Of a DNA stretch of 64,000 bases, positions 1 through 8,769 are shown piece after piece. Every line of letters starts with the position of its first letter. The first letter of the stretch is position 1. A program made the position numbers and the translations under genes. The stretch is from Oscillospiraceae bacterium (GTDB lineage Bacteria > Bacillota > Clostridia > Oscillospirales > Oscillospiraceae). The stretch spans positions 37,984-101,983 of the forward strand of contig JAFYHU010000005.1 of NCBI GenBank assembly GCA_017538965.1. The letters are read 5' to 3'. The notes below the pieces were generated by a model. The model had not been told where the DNA came from, did not search any database, and worked only from the letters and a program-made list of their open reading frames with translations.

Positions 1-353
1 CCGCGGCCTTCGGTCTGCTGACCGGCCACAAGGACGAGACCTGCGCACGCACCTTCGTCGGCAAGAGCTTTCAGGACTGTGTTGGTGGAACTGATGCTTT
101 TATATACTCTCAGCTCAAGTTCCCGGTGCCGCAGGTGGCGGAGGATGCCTTCCTCACACAGCACGTCACTCAGAGAATGCAGGCGGTAGCCGCGGTTTGA
201 GACAGACTCGATTTCATATCCGTCCCCGCGGAGCTGACCGATCGCCTTCCAGATTGCCGTGCGGCTTACGGAGAGACGACGGGACAATTCCTCGCCGGAT
301 ATCGTGGTGTCGACATTCTGCCACAGGATCGTCAGCAATTCATCCCGTATCAC
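1..353 (-). CDS. birA: Bifunctional biotin ligase/biotin operon repressor BirA (N-terminal part)
   Basis: This is a partial gene that runs off the left edge; about 117 codons are visible. The N-terminal ~60 residues read as a winged helix-turn-helix (ISGEELSRRLSVSRTAIWKAI), followed by the start of the biotin-protein ligase domain (SSTNTVLKALA). An HTH on the ligase marks the class II, DNA-binding form, which biotinylates carboxylase and decarboxylase carrier proteins and represses biotin genes when loaded with biotinyl-AMP. I chose the GTG at 353 because a GGAGGTG ribosome site lies 8 bases upstream and no in-frame ATG is nearby. It overlaps the bioY stop by 4 bases (GTGA), so the two are translationally coupled. 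A BirA-type operator lies upstream of bioY, so the pair is probably autoregulated by biotin status. Confidence 0.93.
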   Translation of the reverse strand, partial: MIRDELLTILWQNVDTTISGEELSRRLSVSRTAIWKAIGQLRGDGYEIESVSNRGYRLHSLSDVLCEEGILRHLRHRELELRVYKSISSTNTVLKALADEGACAGLVLVAGQQTEGR

Positions 354-907
354 GCGGCGCGCACCTCCCTGTCAACAAACGGACGGAGCCGCTGTACGAG
401 CACGCTTGCCAGAGCGATTTTGGCCGCGTCCGGCAGCAGATAAGGAAGAACGCACCAGGACAGCGCGGTACCAAGGCCGATGGGGCCGCTTTTTTGCTCA
501 TAAACAAACATAAACCAGGCCGTCCCGAAGGCGTAGCAGAGCAAAATGCCTACGGCCATGGCGCCGGCCAGCACCGAAGCGCGCTGCCCGGGTTTCTCCG
601 CCGCGAGACCAACGATCAGCGCGGTGAACAGAAAGCCGACAATATAGCCGCCTGTCGGCCCCAGCAGCACGGAGACGCCGCCTTTGAATCCGGAAAACAC
701 CGGCGCGCCGACCGCGCCCAATATCATATAGCATACGACCGTCCACAAGCCACGCTTCAATCCGAACAGCGCCGTGACCAAACAGACGGCAAAGGTCTGC
801 ATGGTAAAGGGCACTGTCAGGGGAATGGAGATCCAGGAGCAGACCGCGGTCAGCGCGACGCCCATGGCAATCATGGCGATATCCCGTGCGGAAAGAGAAC
901 GACTCAT
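350..907 (-). CDS. bioY: Biotin transporter BioY (ECF S component)
   Basis: The 185-residue integral membrane protein is the substrate-binding S component for biotin uptake. It has about six hydrophobic segments and the BioY signature region (LTVPFTMQTFAVCL near residues 30-43, then LGPTGGYIVGF near residue 83). It would work with shared EcfA/EcfA'/EcfT subunits, which are not in the window. The ATG at 907 has a GGAGG site 7 bases upstream; longer in-frame extensions lack a ribosome site and cross the promoter. It is followed by birA with a 4-base overlap. A consensus promoter and a BirA operator precede it, which supports biotin as the ligand and repression by the neighbouring BirA. Confidence 0.95.
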   Translation of the reverse strand: MSRSLSARDIAMIAMGVALTAVCSWISIPLTVPFTMQTFAVCLVTALFGLKRGLWTVVCYMILGAVGAPVFSGFKGGVSVLLGPTGGYIVGFLFTALIVGLAAEKPGQRASVLAGAMAVGILLCYAFGTAWFMFVYEQKSGPIGLGTALSWCVLPYLLPDAAKIALASVLVQRLRPFVDREVRAA

Positions 908-934
908 AAATACCTCCGGGGTTTTGGTGAGGTG

Positions 935-964
935 AGTATACCATATGCCGGGAGTTGTCGTCAA
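935..964 (-). promoter_or_regulatory. Promoter of bioY-birA
   Basis: On the minus strand TTGACG (959-964) and TATACT (935-940) are separated by 18 bases. The -35 box lies inside the left half of the BirA-like palindrome, so repressor binding would occlude polymerase. Confidence 0.75.
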
Positions 965-991
965 CCAAAAAGAGAACAACAGGTTGACAAC
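955..991. promoter_or_regulatory. BirA operator (inverted repeat)
   Basis: GTCAACC at 960-966 and GGTTGAC at 982-988 form a perfect 7-base inverted repeat with a 15-base spacer, flanked by TTGT and AAC. This fits the Firmicutes BirA box, roughly TTGTNAACC-N15-GGTTNACAA. It overlaps the bioY -35 box. The assignment rests on the motif and on birA being the co-transcribed neighbour. Confidence 0.8.
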
Positions 992-1054
992 AGAAAAGAA
1001 ATGACGGGGCAGTCCGACAGGCTGGCCTGAAACGAACTGAGTGTACAGAGAGAC

Positions 1055-1083
1055 TTGCAAGACGGTGCAAGCCGTGATATTAT
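1055..1083 (+). promoter_or_regulatory. Promoter for the gene at 1132
   Basis: TTGCAA and TATTAT are separated by 17 bases, placing the start about 40 bases before the ATG. Confidence 0.6.
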
Positions 1084-1131
1084 AAATTATCATAGAAAAA
1101 CCGAAAGACTGAGGAAACAAGGAGAAAGAAC

Positions 1132-1968
1132 ATGAAACAAATGATTTGGGTGCTGATTGCAGTGTGTCTGATTGCCGGCGTCTGCGTGATGGCTTTCAGC
1201 CCCGACAGGAGCCCGGCAGTTCCGCAGCAGATTCCGACACAGACGGAAACTGTCCCCGTGCAGCAGGAAGAAGCGCCAGCACAGGCCACAGAAGCCGTAC
1301 AGCCGGCGGAAGAAATCCCGACACAGCCGGAAGAATCTGCAGAAGTACAGGAAGAGATTGCGGCTCAGCCGGAAGAGTCTGCAGAAGTACAGGAAGAGAT
1401 TGCGGCACAGCCGACAGAAACCGCACAACCCGCGGAAGAAAGCCCGGCGCAGACGGAGGAAAGCGCGAAAACGCAGGAAGACGATGCGGCGGCTGCAGCG
1501 GAAGAAGAAAGCGACGGGCAGAACCCGGTTATGAATTTCGTCGGCGACTACCAGTGCGGCCGGGCACGTGCAAAGGTTGAATGCGTCGGAAGGAACGAAG
1601 CAAGAGTCACAATCGAATGGGGCGGCAGTGCCTGGCAGCTGGCCAGATGGGATATCGTCGGGCCGCTTGATCTCGACATGCTGACCGTTGCCTATTCCGA
1701 CTGCACCAAGTCGATCCTCGTCTACGGCGATAAGGGAGAGCTTCGGAGCCAGAGAACCGAATACGAAGACGGCACCGGCACCATCGTTTTCAGCGGAGAC
1801 GGAAGCTTTACCTGGCACGAGGATCAGTCCGCTGACGGGCAGGATATGCTCTTTGAATGGGTACCCGTAACGCTTCCTGCGGAGGAGTCTGCGGCAGAAG
1901 CGGAAGAGACGGTTCCGGAGGAAGCGGAGACAGAAGAGACTCCCGCCGTTACTATCGGGAGACTTTGA
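1132..1968 (+). CDS. Membrane-anchored protein with P/E/Q-rich repeat stalk
   Basis: I do not recognise a named family. Residues 5-22 are a hydrophobic signal anchor. They are followed by ~110 residues rich in Glu, Gln, Pro and Ala that include a tandem 14-residue repeat (EESAEVQEEIAAQP, two near-identical copies encoded by near-identical DNA at about 1328-1411). Residues ~140-245 form a compact region with beta-strand-like alternation (GDYQCGRARAKVECVG, then GTIVFSGDGSFTWHE) resembling small lipocalin-like ligand or inhibitor domains, and the tail is again acidic. The likely topology is extracytoplasmic, with the stalk spacing a beta-rich head from the membrane. An AAGGAGAAAG site precedes the ATG. 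The gene sits 23 bases before an alpha/beta hydrolase on the same strand and is probably co-transcribed with it. Confidence 0.75.
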   Translation: MKQMIWVLIAVCLIAGVCVMAFSPDRSPAVPQQIPTQTETVPVQQEEAPAQATEAVQPAEEIPTQPEESAEVQEEIAAQPEESAEVQEEIAAQPTETAQPAEESPAQTEESAKTQEDDAAAAAEEESDGQNPVMNFVGDYQCGRARAKVECVGRNEARVTIEWGGSAWQLARWDIVGPLDLDMLTVAYSDCTKSILVYGDKGELRSQRTEYEDGTGTIVFSGDGSFTWHEDQSADGQDMLFEWVPVTLPAEESAAEAEETVPEEAETEETPAVTIGRL

Positions 1969-1991
1969 AAAGCGTCCGGCAGGAGGCTTGG

Positions 1992-2948
1992 ATGAACTGG
2001 ATTACGGAAGAAAATTATACCCGCGACATGACAGAGCTTGTGGAACCCTATCTGGCTCAACGGCGCGAAGAAGGAAGCTTTGAACGCATAAAAGGTCAGC
2101 CGATCTGGTATGAACGCTTTTCGACTGACGAACCCAGAGGGATCATAGTCATCAGCCACGGTTTTACGGAATCCGTCCGGAAGTTTGCGGAATCCGTCTA
2201 TTATATGCTGCAGGCAGACTATGAGGTCTGGGGGATTGACCATCGCGGGCACGGAAGATCCTTCCGCGAGAATCAGAATCCCTATGTCGTTCACATATCG
2301 CATTTTTCCGATTATGTGCTCGATCTGCAGTATCTGACCGAACAGCTTGTTCTGCCGCGCGCCAAAGGACTGCCGCTGTTTCTGTACTGCCACTCGATGG
2401 GCGGATGCATCGGCGCCTGGCTGATCGAAAAACGCCCGACCCTGTTTCGGAAGGCCGTGCTTTCGTCGCCGATGCTGGGCCTGAGCTTCGGAAAAATCCC
2501 GGTTCCGGTCATGTATGCGGCGGCGAGCATCAAGGGAATCGGCGAAAAGAAAAAAGAACCGCTGAATCCGGTATCCGCCTTTGAAACTTCCGATTTTGAA
2601 GACAGCTGCGACTCGTCCCGCTGCCGTTATGAATATTATCAGGAAAAGCGGAAGAACGATCGAATGCTGCAGACGACAAGCCCGTCGATCGGCTGGGGTA
2701 TGGAATCGGTCAAGGCCTGTGCGCGGGTGACATCCAGAAGGCAGACCGCGAAAATCTCGATTCCGGTACTGGTGTTCCAGGCCGGAGAGGAAGCAATCGT
2801 AAAGCCGGAATCGCAGAAGCTCTTTGCAGAGCGCGTAAACGACTGCCGCCTGATCACTATCCCGGGCATGAAACACGAACTCTATATGACCGACTCGGAT
2901 GTCCTGATCCCGTACTGGGAAACGGTTTTCAAGTTCCTGAGCACATAA
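1992..2948 (+). CDS. Alpha/beta hydrolase (monoacylglycerol lipase/lysophospholipase-like)
   Basis: The 318-residue cytoplasmic serine hydrolase belongs to the serine aminopeptidase S33/Hydrolase_4 group. HGFTES near residue 51 forms the oxyanion strand, HRGHGRS near residue 78 is the typical lipase element, and HSMGG near residue 135 is the nucleophile elbow (GxSxG type with His in the first place). The catalytic Asp probably lies in the VFQAGEEAIV region and the His in GMKHELY near the C-terminus. Probable substrates are monoacylglycerols or lysophospholipids, but the specificity is inferred. The ATG at 1992 has AGGAGG about 6 bases upstream. It is followed by a bidirectional hairpin terminator. 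Confidence 0.88.
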   Translation: MNWITEENYTRDMTELVEPYLAQRREEGSFERIKGQPIWYERFSTDEPRGIIVISHGFTESVRKFAESVYYMLQADYEVWGIDHRGHGRSFRENQNPYVVHISHFSDYVLDLQYLTEQLVLPRAKGLPLFLYCHSMGGCIGAWLIEKRPTLFRKAVLSSPMLGLSFGKIPVPVMYAAASIKGIGEKKKEPLNPVSAFETSDFEDSCDSSRCRYEYYQEKRKNDRMLQTTSPSIGWGMESVKACARVTSRRQTAKISIPVLVFQAGEEAIVKPESQKLFAERVNDCRLITIPGMKHELYMTDSDVLIPYWETVFKFLST

Positions 2949-2953
2949 AAAAG

Positions 2954-2980
2954 CCGGCTGTTCAAAACAGCCGGTCATTT
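2954..2980. terminator. Bidirectional terminator between the hydrolase gene and gatD
   Basis: A 9-base stem, CCGGCTGTT with AACAGCCGG, has a 3-base loop. An A-run lies on the left (a U-run for minus transcripts) and TCATTTTA on the right. It ends two convergent units. Confidence 0.8.
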
Positions 2981-3717
2981 TATGCCTTCCGAAGGCGGCG
3001 GAGCATGGCGTCATGTGCTTCCTGCTCGGCAGAATCGTCGAGGGGAATCAGATCCGCCTTTCCGTAACGGCGCTCCAGCGCGGTCCGGAGCAGGAGATCG
3101 CAGAACACGGGGTTCTTCGGCAGAAGGGGGCCGTGGCTGTAGGTGCCGAATACATTGCGGTAATGCACGCCTTCGGTTCCGTCTTCGCCGTTGTTGCCGA
3201 AGCCGACTTCAACCCGGGCAAGCGGCTCAACGCCTTCGGCGAGCCAGGTCTTGCCGCTGTGGTTTTCAAAGCCGACAATGCTGCTTTCACTGCCGTCCGT
3301 GTTCCGGAAACGATAGACGGTGTTGCCGATCATTCTCTGCTGCGAGCCGACGGTATACAGGTCCAGCGCGCCGACAAAATCACAGCGCAGGCCCTGCCAG
3401 GTTTCATAATACTGTCCGAGCATCTGATAACCGCCGCAGATGGCCAGAACGCAGATGCCGTCCTCGATGGCCGAACGGAGAGTTTCGGCTTTCCCGCTGC
3501 ACAGGTCGGGCAGAAGAACCTCCTGCTCAAAGTCCTGTCCGCCGCCGATCAGAAGCAGGTCGCAGTCGGAGAGATCCAGCGTTTCACCGACGCATACCCG
3601 GGTTACGCCGGAGTCGATGCCGCGCCAGGAAAGACGCTGACGCATGCAGAGAATGTTGCCGGTATCCCCGTAAAGGTTCAGGACATCCGGATATAAATGG
3701 CAGATTTTCAGTTCCAT
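2980..3717 (-). CDS. gatD: Lipid II isoglutaminyl synthase, glutaminase subunit GatD
   Basis: The 245-residue class I (triad) glutamine amidotransferase has the CobB/CobQ-like fold. The nucleophile Cys is in LAICGGYQMLG near residue 94, and the conserved His is in YSHGPLLPKNP near residue 195. The N-terminal CHLYPDVLNLYGDTGN is diagnostic for GatD. It hydrolyses glutamine and channels ammonia to MurT, which amidates the alpha-carboxyl of D-Glu in lipid II; this amidation supports cell-wall cross-linking and lysozyme resistance. It follows murT by 21 bases in the same operon, the usual MurT-GatD arrangement in Firmicutes and Actinobacteria. Confidence 0.95.
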   Translation of the reverse strand: MELKICHLYPDVLNLYGDTGNILCMRQRLSWRGIDSGVTRVCVGETLDLSDCDLLLIGGGQDFEQEVLLPDLCSGKAETLRSAIEDGICVLAICGGYQMLGQYYETWQGLRCDFVGALDLYTVGSQQRMIGNTVYRFRNTDGSESSIVGFENHSGKTWLAEGVEPLARVEVGFGNNGEDGTEGVHYRNVFGTYSHGPLLPKNPVFCDLLLRTALERRYGKADLIPLDDSAEQEAHDAMLRRLRKA

Positions 3718-3738
3718 GCCTTTGAAGTCCTTTCCCGC

Positions 3739-5118
3739 TTATTCCCAGAATTCTGCGCCGCCGCAGCGCCGGACGATTTCGCCGCGCAGATCCAGCATAG
3801 CCGTATAGGTGGGCAGAATGAAGACCGGCAGGGTCTCCTGCCGCAAGGCTTCCACCAGTTTGCCCGTGTCCGCCTGAACGGTAATGTTGGAATCCGGAAG
3901 CCCGGCATATTTGAGCCGGACACGCATGTCAGCGGCTCTGTCACCGGAGACATAGAGCCGCTTGATTCTGTCTTTCAGCGGCTGCAGAAGTTCAAAGCCC
4001 GCGTCCCAGATCCAGGAGACATCCGTGCCGTCGGCGCTGCGGTCATTCAGACAGACAACCAGAACAAAGTCCTTCTGAACGGTCGAGAGATATTCCAGCG
4101 CCTGCGTACAGCCGGCCGGATTTTTCACCAGGATCATCCGCGTGCCGCCCGCAATCGGAAAGTTCTCCATGCGCCCGAATCCGCAGGCAAAGCCGGAGAG
4201 AGCCTGGCGGCAGATTTCCGGCGAAACGCCGACCGACTCTGCGGCCGCGGCGGCCGCCGCGGCATTATAGAGATTGTATACGGCGGGAAGATTGACCTTC
4301 AGGGTGCTTACGCCGGAAGGATCGCGGAAACGAACGGAAGAACTGCTGTCATCCATGGAGAGAATCTCTTCTACGGCAAAATCCGCATCCGGCCTGTGAT
4401 AACCGCATTTCGGGCAGCGGAAGCCGCCGAGGTGCGCATAGGTATGATAGTCGTATTCATATTCGGCCTTGCAGCGGATGCAGTGGCTGGCGTCCGAAAG
4501 AACGGAGGCCGTCTGCGGACGCCCGGCGAGAGCATCCAGACCATACCAGACAATCCTGTTCGCAAGACCGTCATCGGCAAGAGAGGCTGTCAGAGAACAG
4601 TCGGCATTCAGGCACAGAACCGCATCCGGGACATGTCGGATCCCTTCGCGGATATTGGACAGGGTATGAGTAATCTCGCCGTAACGGTCCAGCTGGTCAC
4701 GGAACAGATTCGTCACGACAATGACGGAAGGGTGAAGCTGGCCGAAGACCGTGCGTGCCGCGGCCTCATCGCATTCGATGACGGCATAGGATTTCTTCAT
4801 CCGGCCGAAAGCGGAGGCGTTCATAACAAATTCCGTCACCACGCCGCTCATGAGATTGGCGCCGGAACGGTTGGCGAAATAGGGGAGACCGCTTTCCCGA
4901 AAGGCCTCTTCAATCATGCGGGAACAGGTCGTTTTGCCGTTGGTACCGGTCACGGCAACGGTGGTGACCCCCCAGGAGAGGCGGGAGAGAAGATCGGGAC
5001 AGAGCTTCTGGGCAATCCGGCCCGGCATGGCGGTTCCTCCCCGGTGAAGAAGCCGGGAAACCATGCGCAGCAGCTTGCAGACCCAGATTGCAAGGACAGC
5101 ACGAAAAGAGATTCTCAT
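3739..5118 (-). CDS. murT: Lipid II isoglutaminyl synthase, Mur ligase subunit MurT
   Basis: The 459-residue Mur ligase-like protein has a P-loop (VTGTNGKTT near residue 57), the central-domain acidic motif VIECDEA, and NLFRDQLDRYGE. A Cys4 zinc ribbon (CIRC...CPKC, residues ~219-241) is inserted in the middle domain, which is characteristic of MurT. The C-terminal DUF1727-type domain binds GatD. It activates the D-Glu carboxylate with ATP for amidation by GatD-derived ammonia. A consensus promoter lies 39 bases upstream of the ATG at 5118. The classical murD gene is separate, at 33-34.5 kb. Confidence 0.95.
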   Translation of the reverse strand: MRISFRAVLAIWVCKLLRMVSRLLHRGGTAMPGRIAQKLCPDLLSRLSWGVTTVAVTGTNGKTTCSRMIEEAFRESGLPYFANRSGANLMSGVVTEFVMNASAFGRMKKSYAVIECDEAAARTVFGQLHPSVIVVTNLFRDQLDRYGEITHTLSNIREGIRHVPDAVLCLNADCSLTASLADDGLANRIVWYGLDALAGRPQTASVLSDASHCIRCKAEYEYDYHTYAHLGGFRCPKCGYHRPDADFAVEEILSMDDSSSSVRFRDPSGVSTLKVNLPAVYNLYNAAAAAAAAESVGVSPEICRQALSGFACGFGRMENFPIAGGTRMILVKNPAGCTQALEYLSTVQKDFVLVVCLNDRSADGTDVSWIWDAGFELLQPLKDRIKRLYVSGDRAADMRVRLKYAGLPDSNITVQADTGKLVEALRQETLPVFILPTYTAMLDLRGEIVRRCGGAEFWE

Positions 5119-5156
5119 AGAAAGACTCCGTTTCCAGTTTGGAGGTTTGTCGTGGT

Positions 5157-5185
5157 ATTATAGCATGGTCGGACAGTCGTGGCAA
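5157..5185 (-). promoter_or_regulatory. Promoter of murT-gatD
   Basis: On the minus strand TTGCCA (5180-5185) and TATAAT (5157-5162) have a 17-base spacer. Confidence 0.8.
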
Positions 5186-5355
5186 GACAAAAGAAAACGA
5201 AGCGGAGGAGACCGCTTCGCTTTCTATATGGATGAGGACAAAATGAAAAAGATGAAAAACTGTTACTTGCGATTTTGAGTTTACCGAAAAGATGTTTCCA
5301 AAAACACATGAAAATTGTTTCATATTTGTTAAATCAAATTGAAACCGAAATTTTG

Positions 5356-5384
5356 TTGAATTTCATACGATCAGAAGGTATAAT
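5356..5384 (+). promoter_or_regulatory. Promoter of glpK
   Basis: TTGAAT and TATAAT are separated by 17 bases, about 40 bases before the glpK start. Confidence 0.8.
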
Positions 5385-5423
5385 TCGGAAAGATATACAA
5401 GGGGTTGAGGTGGGAGAGACATC

Positions 5424-6920
5424 ATGAAACAATATGTTATGGCTCTGGATCAGGGGACGACCAGTTCCCGCTGCATTCTGTTTGACAGAAACGGCAATAT
5501 CTGCAGTTCGGTACAGAAAGAATTTCGTCAGATTTATCCGCAGCCGGGCTGGGTAGAGCATGACGCAAACGAGATCTGGGACGTAACGCGGGAGGTTTCC
5601 CGGGCGGCGATGGACAAGCTGAATGTCAGCGCCAAAGATATCGCCGCAATCGGCATCACCAACCAGCGCGAGACAACCGTGGTATGGGACAGGGAAACCG
5701 GAGAGCCGATTGCCAACGCCATTGTCTGGCAGTGCCGCCGGACCACGGAAACCGTCGACCGACTGGTCGCTTCCGGCTGCGGAGAGATGATCCGCAGGAA
5801 GACAGGGCTCGTTCCGGATGCTTACTTTTCCGGCACCAAAATCAAATGGCTGCTGGACCATGTCCCCGGCGCGCGCAGGCGGGCCGAGGCCGGAAAGCTG
5901 CTCTTCGGGACGATCGATACCTGGCTGATCTGGAAGCTGACGAACGGGAGAATCCATGTCACGGATGTCACCAATGCCAGCCGGACCATGCTCTACAACA
6001 TCCGCGAGCTTTGCTGGGATCAGGAACTGCTGGACCTGCTGGAAATCCCGGCAGGCATGCTGCCGGAGGTCAAACCCTCCAGCGCGGTGTACGGGAAAAC
6101 AGAGTTTGAGATCTACGGCGGAGAAATCCCCATCGCCGGTGCCGCGGGCGACCAGCAATGTGCACTTTTCGGACAGTGCTGCTTCGAACCGGGCACCATG
6201 AAGAATACCTACGGGACCGGATGCTTCCTGCTGATGAACACCGGAACAGAAATCGTCGAAAGCCGGAACGGGCTTGTCACCAGCATCGCCGTCGGCTTCC
6301 CGGATCATGTGGAATATGCGCTGGAGGGATCGGTTTTCGTTGCGGGCGCGGCGATTCAGTGGCTTCGGGATGAACTGAGCGTCATCTCGACGGCTTCGGA
6401 GAGCGCGCAGTATGCCGAACGGGTTTCCGATTCGGCCGGCGGCTATGTCGTACCGGCCTTCACGGGGCTCGGCGCGCCGTACTGGAATCAGCGCGCGAGA
6501 GGAGCCATCGTCGGCCTGACGCGCGGATTCAACCGCGCACACCTGGTCAGAGCAACGCTCGAATCGCTGGCGTATCAGTCGTACGATGTCGTACGGGCCA
6601 TGGAGCGCGACGCCGGATTCCATATCTCGGATCTGAAGGTCGACGGCGGCGCCTGCGCCAACAATTTCCTGATGCAGTTTCAGGCGGACCTGATCGGCAG
6701 CGATGTGGTTCGGCCGCGCTGCATCGAAACCACGGCGCTCGGGGCAGCATATCTGGCAGGGCTGGCGGTCGGATACTGGAAGAGTCTGGACGACGTGAAA
6801 GACAACTGGTCGGTCGACCGGGTGTTCAGTTCTGCAATGGAAGAAGAAAAACGGGTCAGTCTGCTCAAAGGCTGGCACAAGGCGGTCAAGTGCGCGATGC
6901 TGTGGTCGGAAGAAGAATAA
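5424..6920 (+). CDS. glpK: Glycerol kinase
   Basis: The 498-residue FGGY-family kinase is full length for GlpK. It shows the N-terminal ATP-binding [13 protein letters not shown], the substrate-region [11 protein letters not shown] and [11 protein letters not shown], the central [10 protein letters not shown], and the C-terminal [18 protein letters not shown]. It phosphorylates glycerol to sn-glycerol 3-phosphate in the cytosol, feeding lipid synthesis and glycolysis. No glpF or glpD is adjacent, and the next gene is a membrane glycosyltransferase. A GAGGTGGGAGAG site precedes the ATG. Confidence 0.97.
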   Translation: MKQYVMALDQGTTSSRCILFDRNGNICSSVQKEFRQIYPQPGWVEHDANEIWDVTREVSRAAMDKLNVSAKDIAAIGITNQRETTVVWDRETGEPIANAIVWQCRRTTETVDRLVASGCGEMIRRKTGLVPDAYFSGTKIKWLLDHVPGARRRAEAGKLLFGTIDTWLIWKLTNGRIHVTDVTNASRTMLYNIRELCWDQELLDLLEIPAGMLPEVKPSSAVYGKTEFEIYGGEIPIAGAAGDQQCALFGQCCFEPGTMKNTYGTGCFLLMNTGTEIVESRNGLVTSIAVGFPDHVEYALEGSVFVAGAAIQWLRDELSVISTASESAQYAERVSDSAGGYVVPAFTGLGAPYWNQRARGAIVGLTRGFNRAHLVRATLESLAYQSYDVVRAMERDAGFHISDLKVDGGACANNFLMQFQADLIGSDVVRPRCIETTALGAAYLAGLAVGYWKSLDDVKDNWSVDRVFSSAMEEEKRVSLLKGWHKAVKCAMLWSEEE

Positions 6921-6950
6921 TCGGTTAGGAATGGCGAGAGACGCGGCCCA

Positions 6951-8756
6951 ATGGCACAGAACTTAGAAAAACTACTGAGAGTAAATACGATTCCGGCGGC
7001 TGTCTGCATGGCGTTTCTGCTTCTGTTTTTTTCCTTCCTGCCGAATCTGAATACCTGCGCTCTGCCCGTCGGCCAGAGTGAACGGAAAGAAGAATCATCA
7101 GACCGAAAGAGACGGAATACCATCGCGGTGCTGGCAATCACGGCGGTCTATGCGGCAGCGGCATTCTGGAATCTCGGCAATACTTCCTCCCCGGAAAGCT
7201 TTCTCCCCATGGCGGGTGACAGCGTCGTTCTGCAGCCGCTTTCTGACACCGTCCCGGCAAAACTGATGCTGTTTTCCGGCGTCGGACAGGGCGAGTATAC
7301 GATCGAGACATCGGAGGATCAGGAAGGCTGGATTCCTGTTGCTTCTTTCAAGCAGGACCATGTGTCCGTCCTGAAATGGAACACGGTTGATCTGGAATTG
7401 GATTCGCCGCCGCATTATCTGCGGATCCGATGCCTGTCCGGCACTCCGTGGCTCGGAGAAGCGGTTCTGAAGGACGCAGACGGAAACATCCTCCCGGCTT
7501 CCTGTACGGAGGAAGCGCTGATCGATGAACAGATGCTGGCGCCGGAAAAGCAGAGATTTCAGAATTCCAGCTATTTCGACGAGATCTATCATGTCCGGAC
7601 GGCCTGGGAACACCTGCATACCGTTTGGCCGTATGAGATCTCGCATCCTCCGCTCGGAAAAGAGATTCTTTCGCTCGGAATTCTGCTTTTCGGCATGACG
7701 CCCTTCGGCTGGCGGTTCATGGGCACTGTGTCCGGCATCCTGATGCTGCCGGTCATGTACCTGTTTCTGAAACGCGTTTTCGAGGGAAACCGGATCCCGC
7801 TGATGGGTACGATCCTGCTCGCTTCCGGATTCCTGCACTATACGCAGACCCGGATCGCCACGATCGACTGCTATGCCGTGCTCTTTATTCTGCTCATGTA
7901 CCTGTTCCTGTACGGGTGGCTCGAAAACGGAAGCAGGAGAGATCTGGCGCTGTGCGGCATCTTCTTCGGACTGGGTGCGGCCTGCAAATGGATCTGTCTG
8001 TACGCCGGCGCCGGGCTTGCGCTGCTCTGGGCCGGGCATTGGATCGCCGCCTTCATCGATGCGGCAAGGAAAAAGCAGAAGCTCCCTGCGGCGGACTTCC
8101 TTCGGAACATACCGTTCTGTCTGCTGTTCTTTGTCGCGATCCCGGGCTTCTTCTATTATCTCTCCTATCTGCCGTACGGCAGGGTGCAGGGATTCCCGGT
8201 TTTCAGCGAGCCCTATACCCGGATGGTGCTGGACAACCAGAAATTCATGTTTGACTATCACGCCAACATCGTCGCCGTGCATCCGTATTCCTCGCGCTGG
8301 TATCAGTGGATCGCGGATATCCGGCCGATTCTTTACTATCTGGAATACTTCCCGGACGGTCGGCGCATCAGCATAGCGGCTTTCACGAATCCGCTGATCA
8401 CCTGGGGCGGTCTTATGAGTCTGCCGGTGCTGGCCTGGACGGCAATCCGGCGAAAGGACCGCACGGCGGTCTTTCTGCTGGTTGCCTATGCGTCCGAGCT
8501 GATTCCGTGGATGTTTATCCGGCGTCTTACCTTCGCTTATCATTATTTTGCGTCTGCGCTGTTTCTGGTACCGTGCCTCTGCTATCTGTTCGTGCTGATG
8601 GAGAAGGCATCTCCGCGCCTGCGGCGTCTGACCTTTTTGTTTACCGCTGTTTCCGTCTTCCTGTTTGTCCTCTTTTTCCCGGCATTGAACGGCCTGCCGG
8701 TGGACGGCAGGAAAGCAAATCTGGTGTTCGACTGGCTGCCGACCTGGCCGATCTGA
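6951..8756 (+). CDS. Phospholipid carrier-dependent glycosyltransferase (PMT/GT39-like)
   Basis: The 601-residue polytopic membrane protein has about 11-12 hydrophobic segments. An extracytoplasmic insertion (residues ~80-200) looks like a galactose-binding-like beta domain (VGQGEYTIETSEDQEG, ending in SPPHYLRIR). Next comes the PMT signature, FDEIYHVRTAWEHL near residue 206, with the acidic DE pair and HPPLGKE. Family members transfer sugars from a polyprenyl-phosphate donor to proteins or glycans outside the membrane; the acceptor here is unknown. Placing the beta domain between the first helix and the DE motif is slightly unusual. The start is uncertain because the ribosome site before the ATG at 6951 is weak. 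It sits 30 bases after glpK and is probably co-transcribed with it. Confidence 0.85.
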   Translation: MAQNLEKLLRVNTIPAAVCMAFLLLFFSFLPNLNTCALPVGQSERKEESSDRKRRNTIAVLAITAVYAAAAFWNLGNTSSPESFLPMAGDSVVLQPLSDTVPAKLMLFSGVGQGEYTIETSEDQEGWIPVASFKQDHVSVLKWNTVDLELDSPPHYLRIRCLSGTPWLGEAVLKDADGNILPASCTEEALIDEQMLAPEKQRFQNSSYFDEIYHVRTAWEHLHTVWPYEISHPPLGKEILSLGILLFGMTPFGWRFMGTVSGILMLPVMYLFLKRVFEGNRIPLMGTILLASGFLHYTQTRIATIDCYAVLFILLMYLFLYGWLENGSRRDLALCGIFFGLGAACKWICLYAGAGLALLWAGHWIAAFIDAARKKQKLPAADFLRNIPFCLLFFVAIPGFFYYLSYLPYGRVQGFPVFSEPYTRMVLDNQKFMFDYHANIVAVHPYSSRWYQWIADIRPILYYLEYFPDGRRISIAAFTNPLITWGGLMSLPVLAWTAIRRKDRTAVFLLVAYASELIPWMFIRRLTFAYHYFASALFLVPCLCYLFVLMEKASPRLRRLTFLFTAVSVFLFVLFFPALNGLPVDGRKANLVFDWLPTWPI

Positions 8757-8769
8757 TGAAAGGATAGTT

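Larger units (their letters stand above)
5119..5423. other. Divergent intergenic region between murT and glpK
   Basis: This 305-base gap holds two consensus promoters firing outward. Between them is a hairpin at about 5199-5218 (GAAGCGG with CCGCTTC) followed on the minus strand by a T-rich run. No upstream minus gene exists for it to terminate, so it may simply insulate the two units. The stretch 5280-5355 is AT-rich. I see no ORF or riboswitch here. Confidence 0.6.

Noticed and set aside
5334-6878. Minus-strand open frame (514 codons) over glpK
   Set aside because: It is antisense to a full-length glycerol kinase with intact motifs and has no supporting start site.
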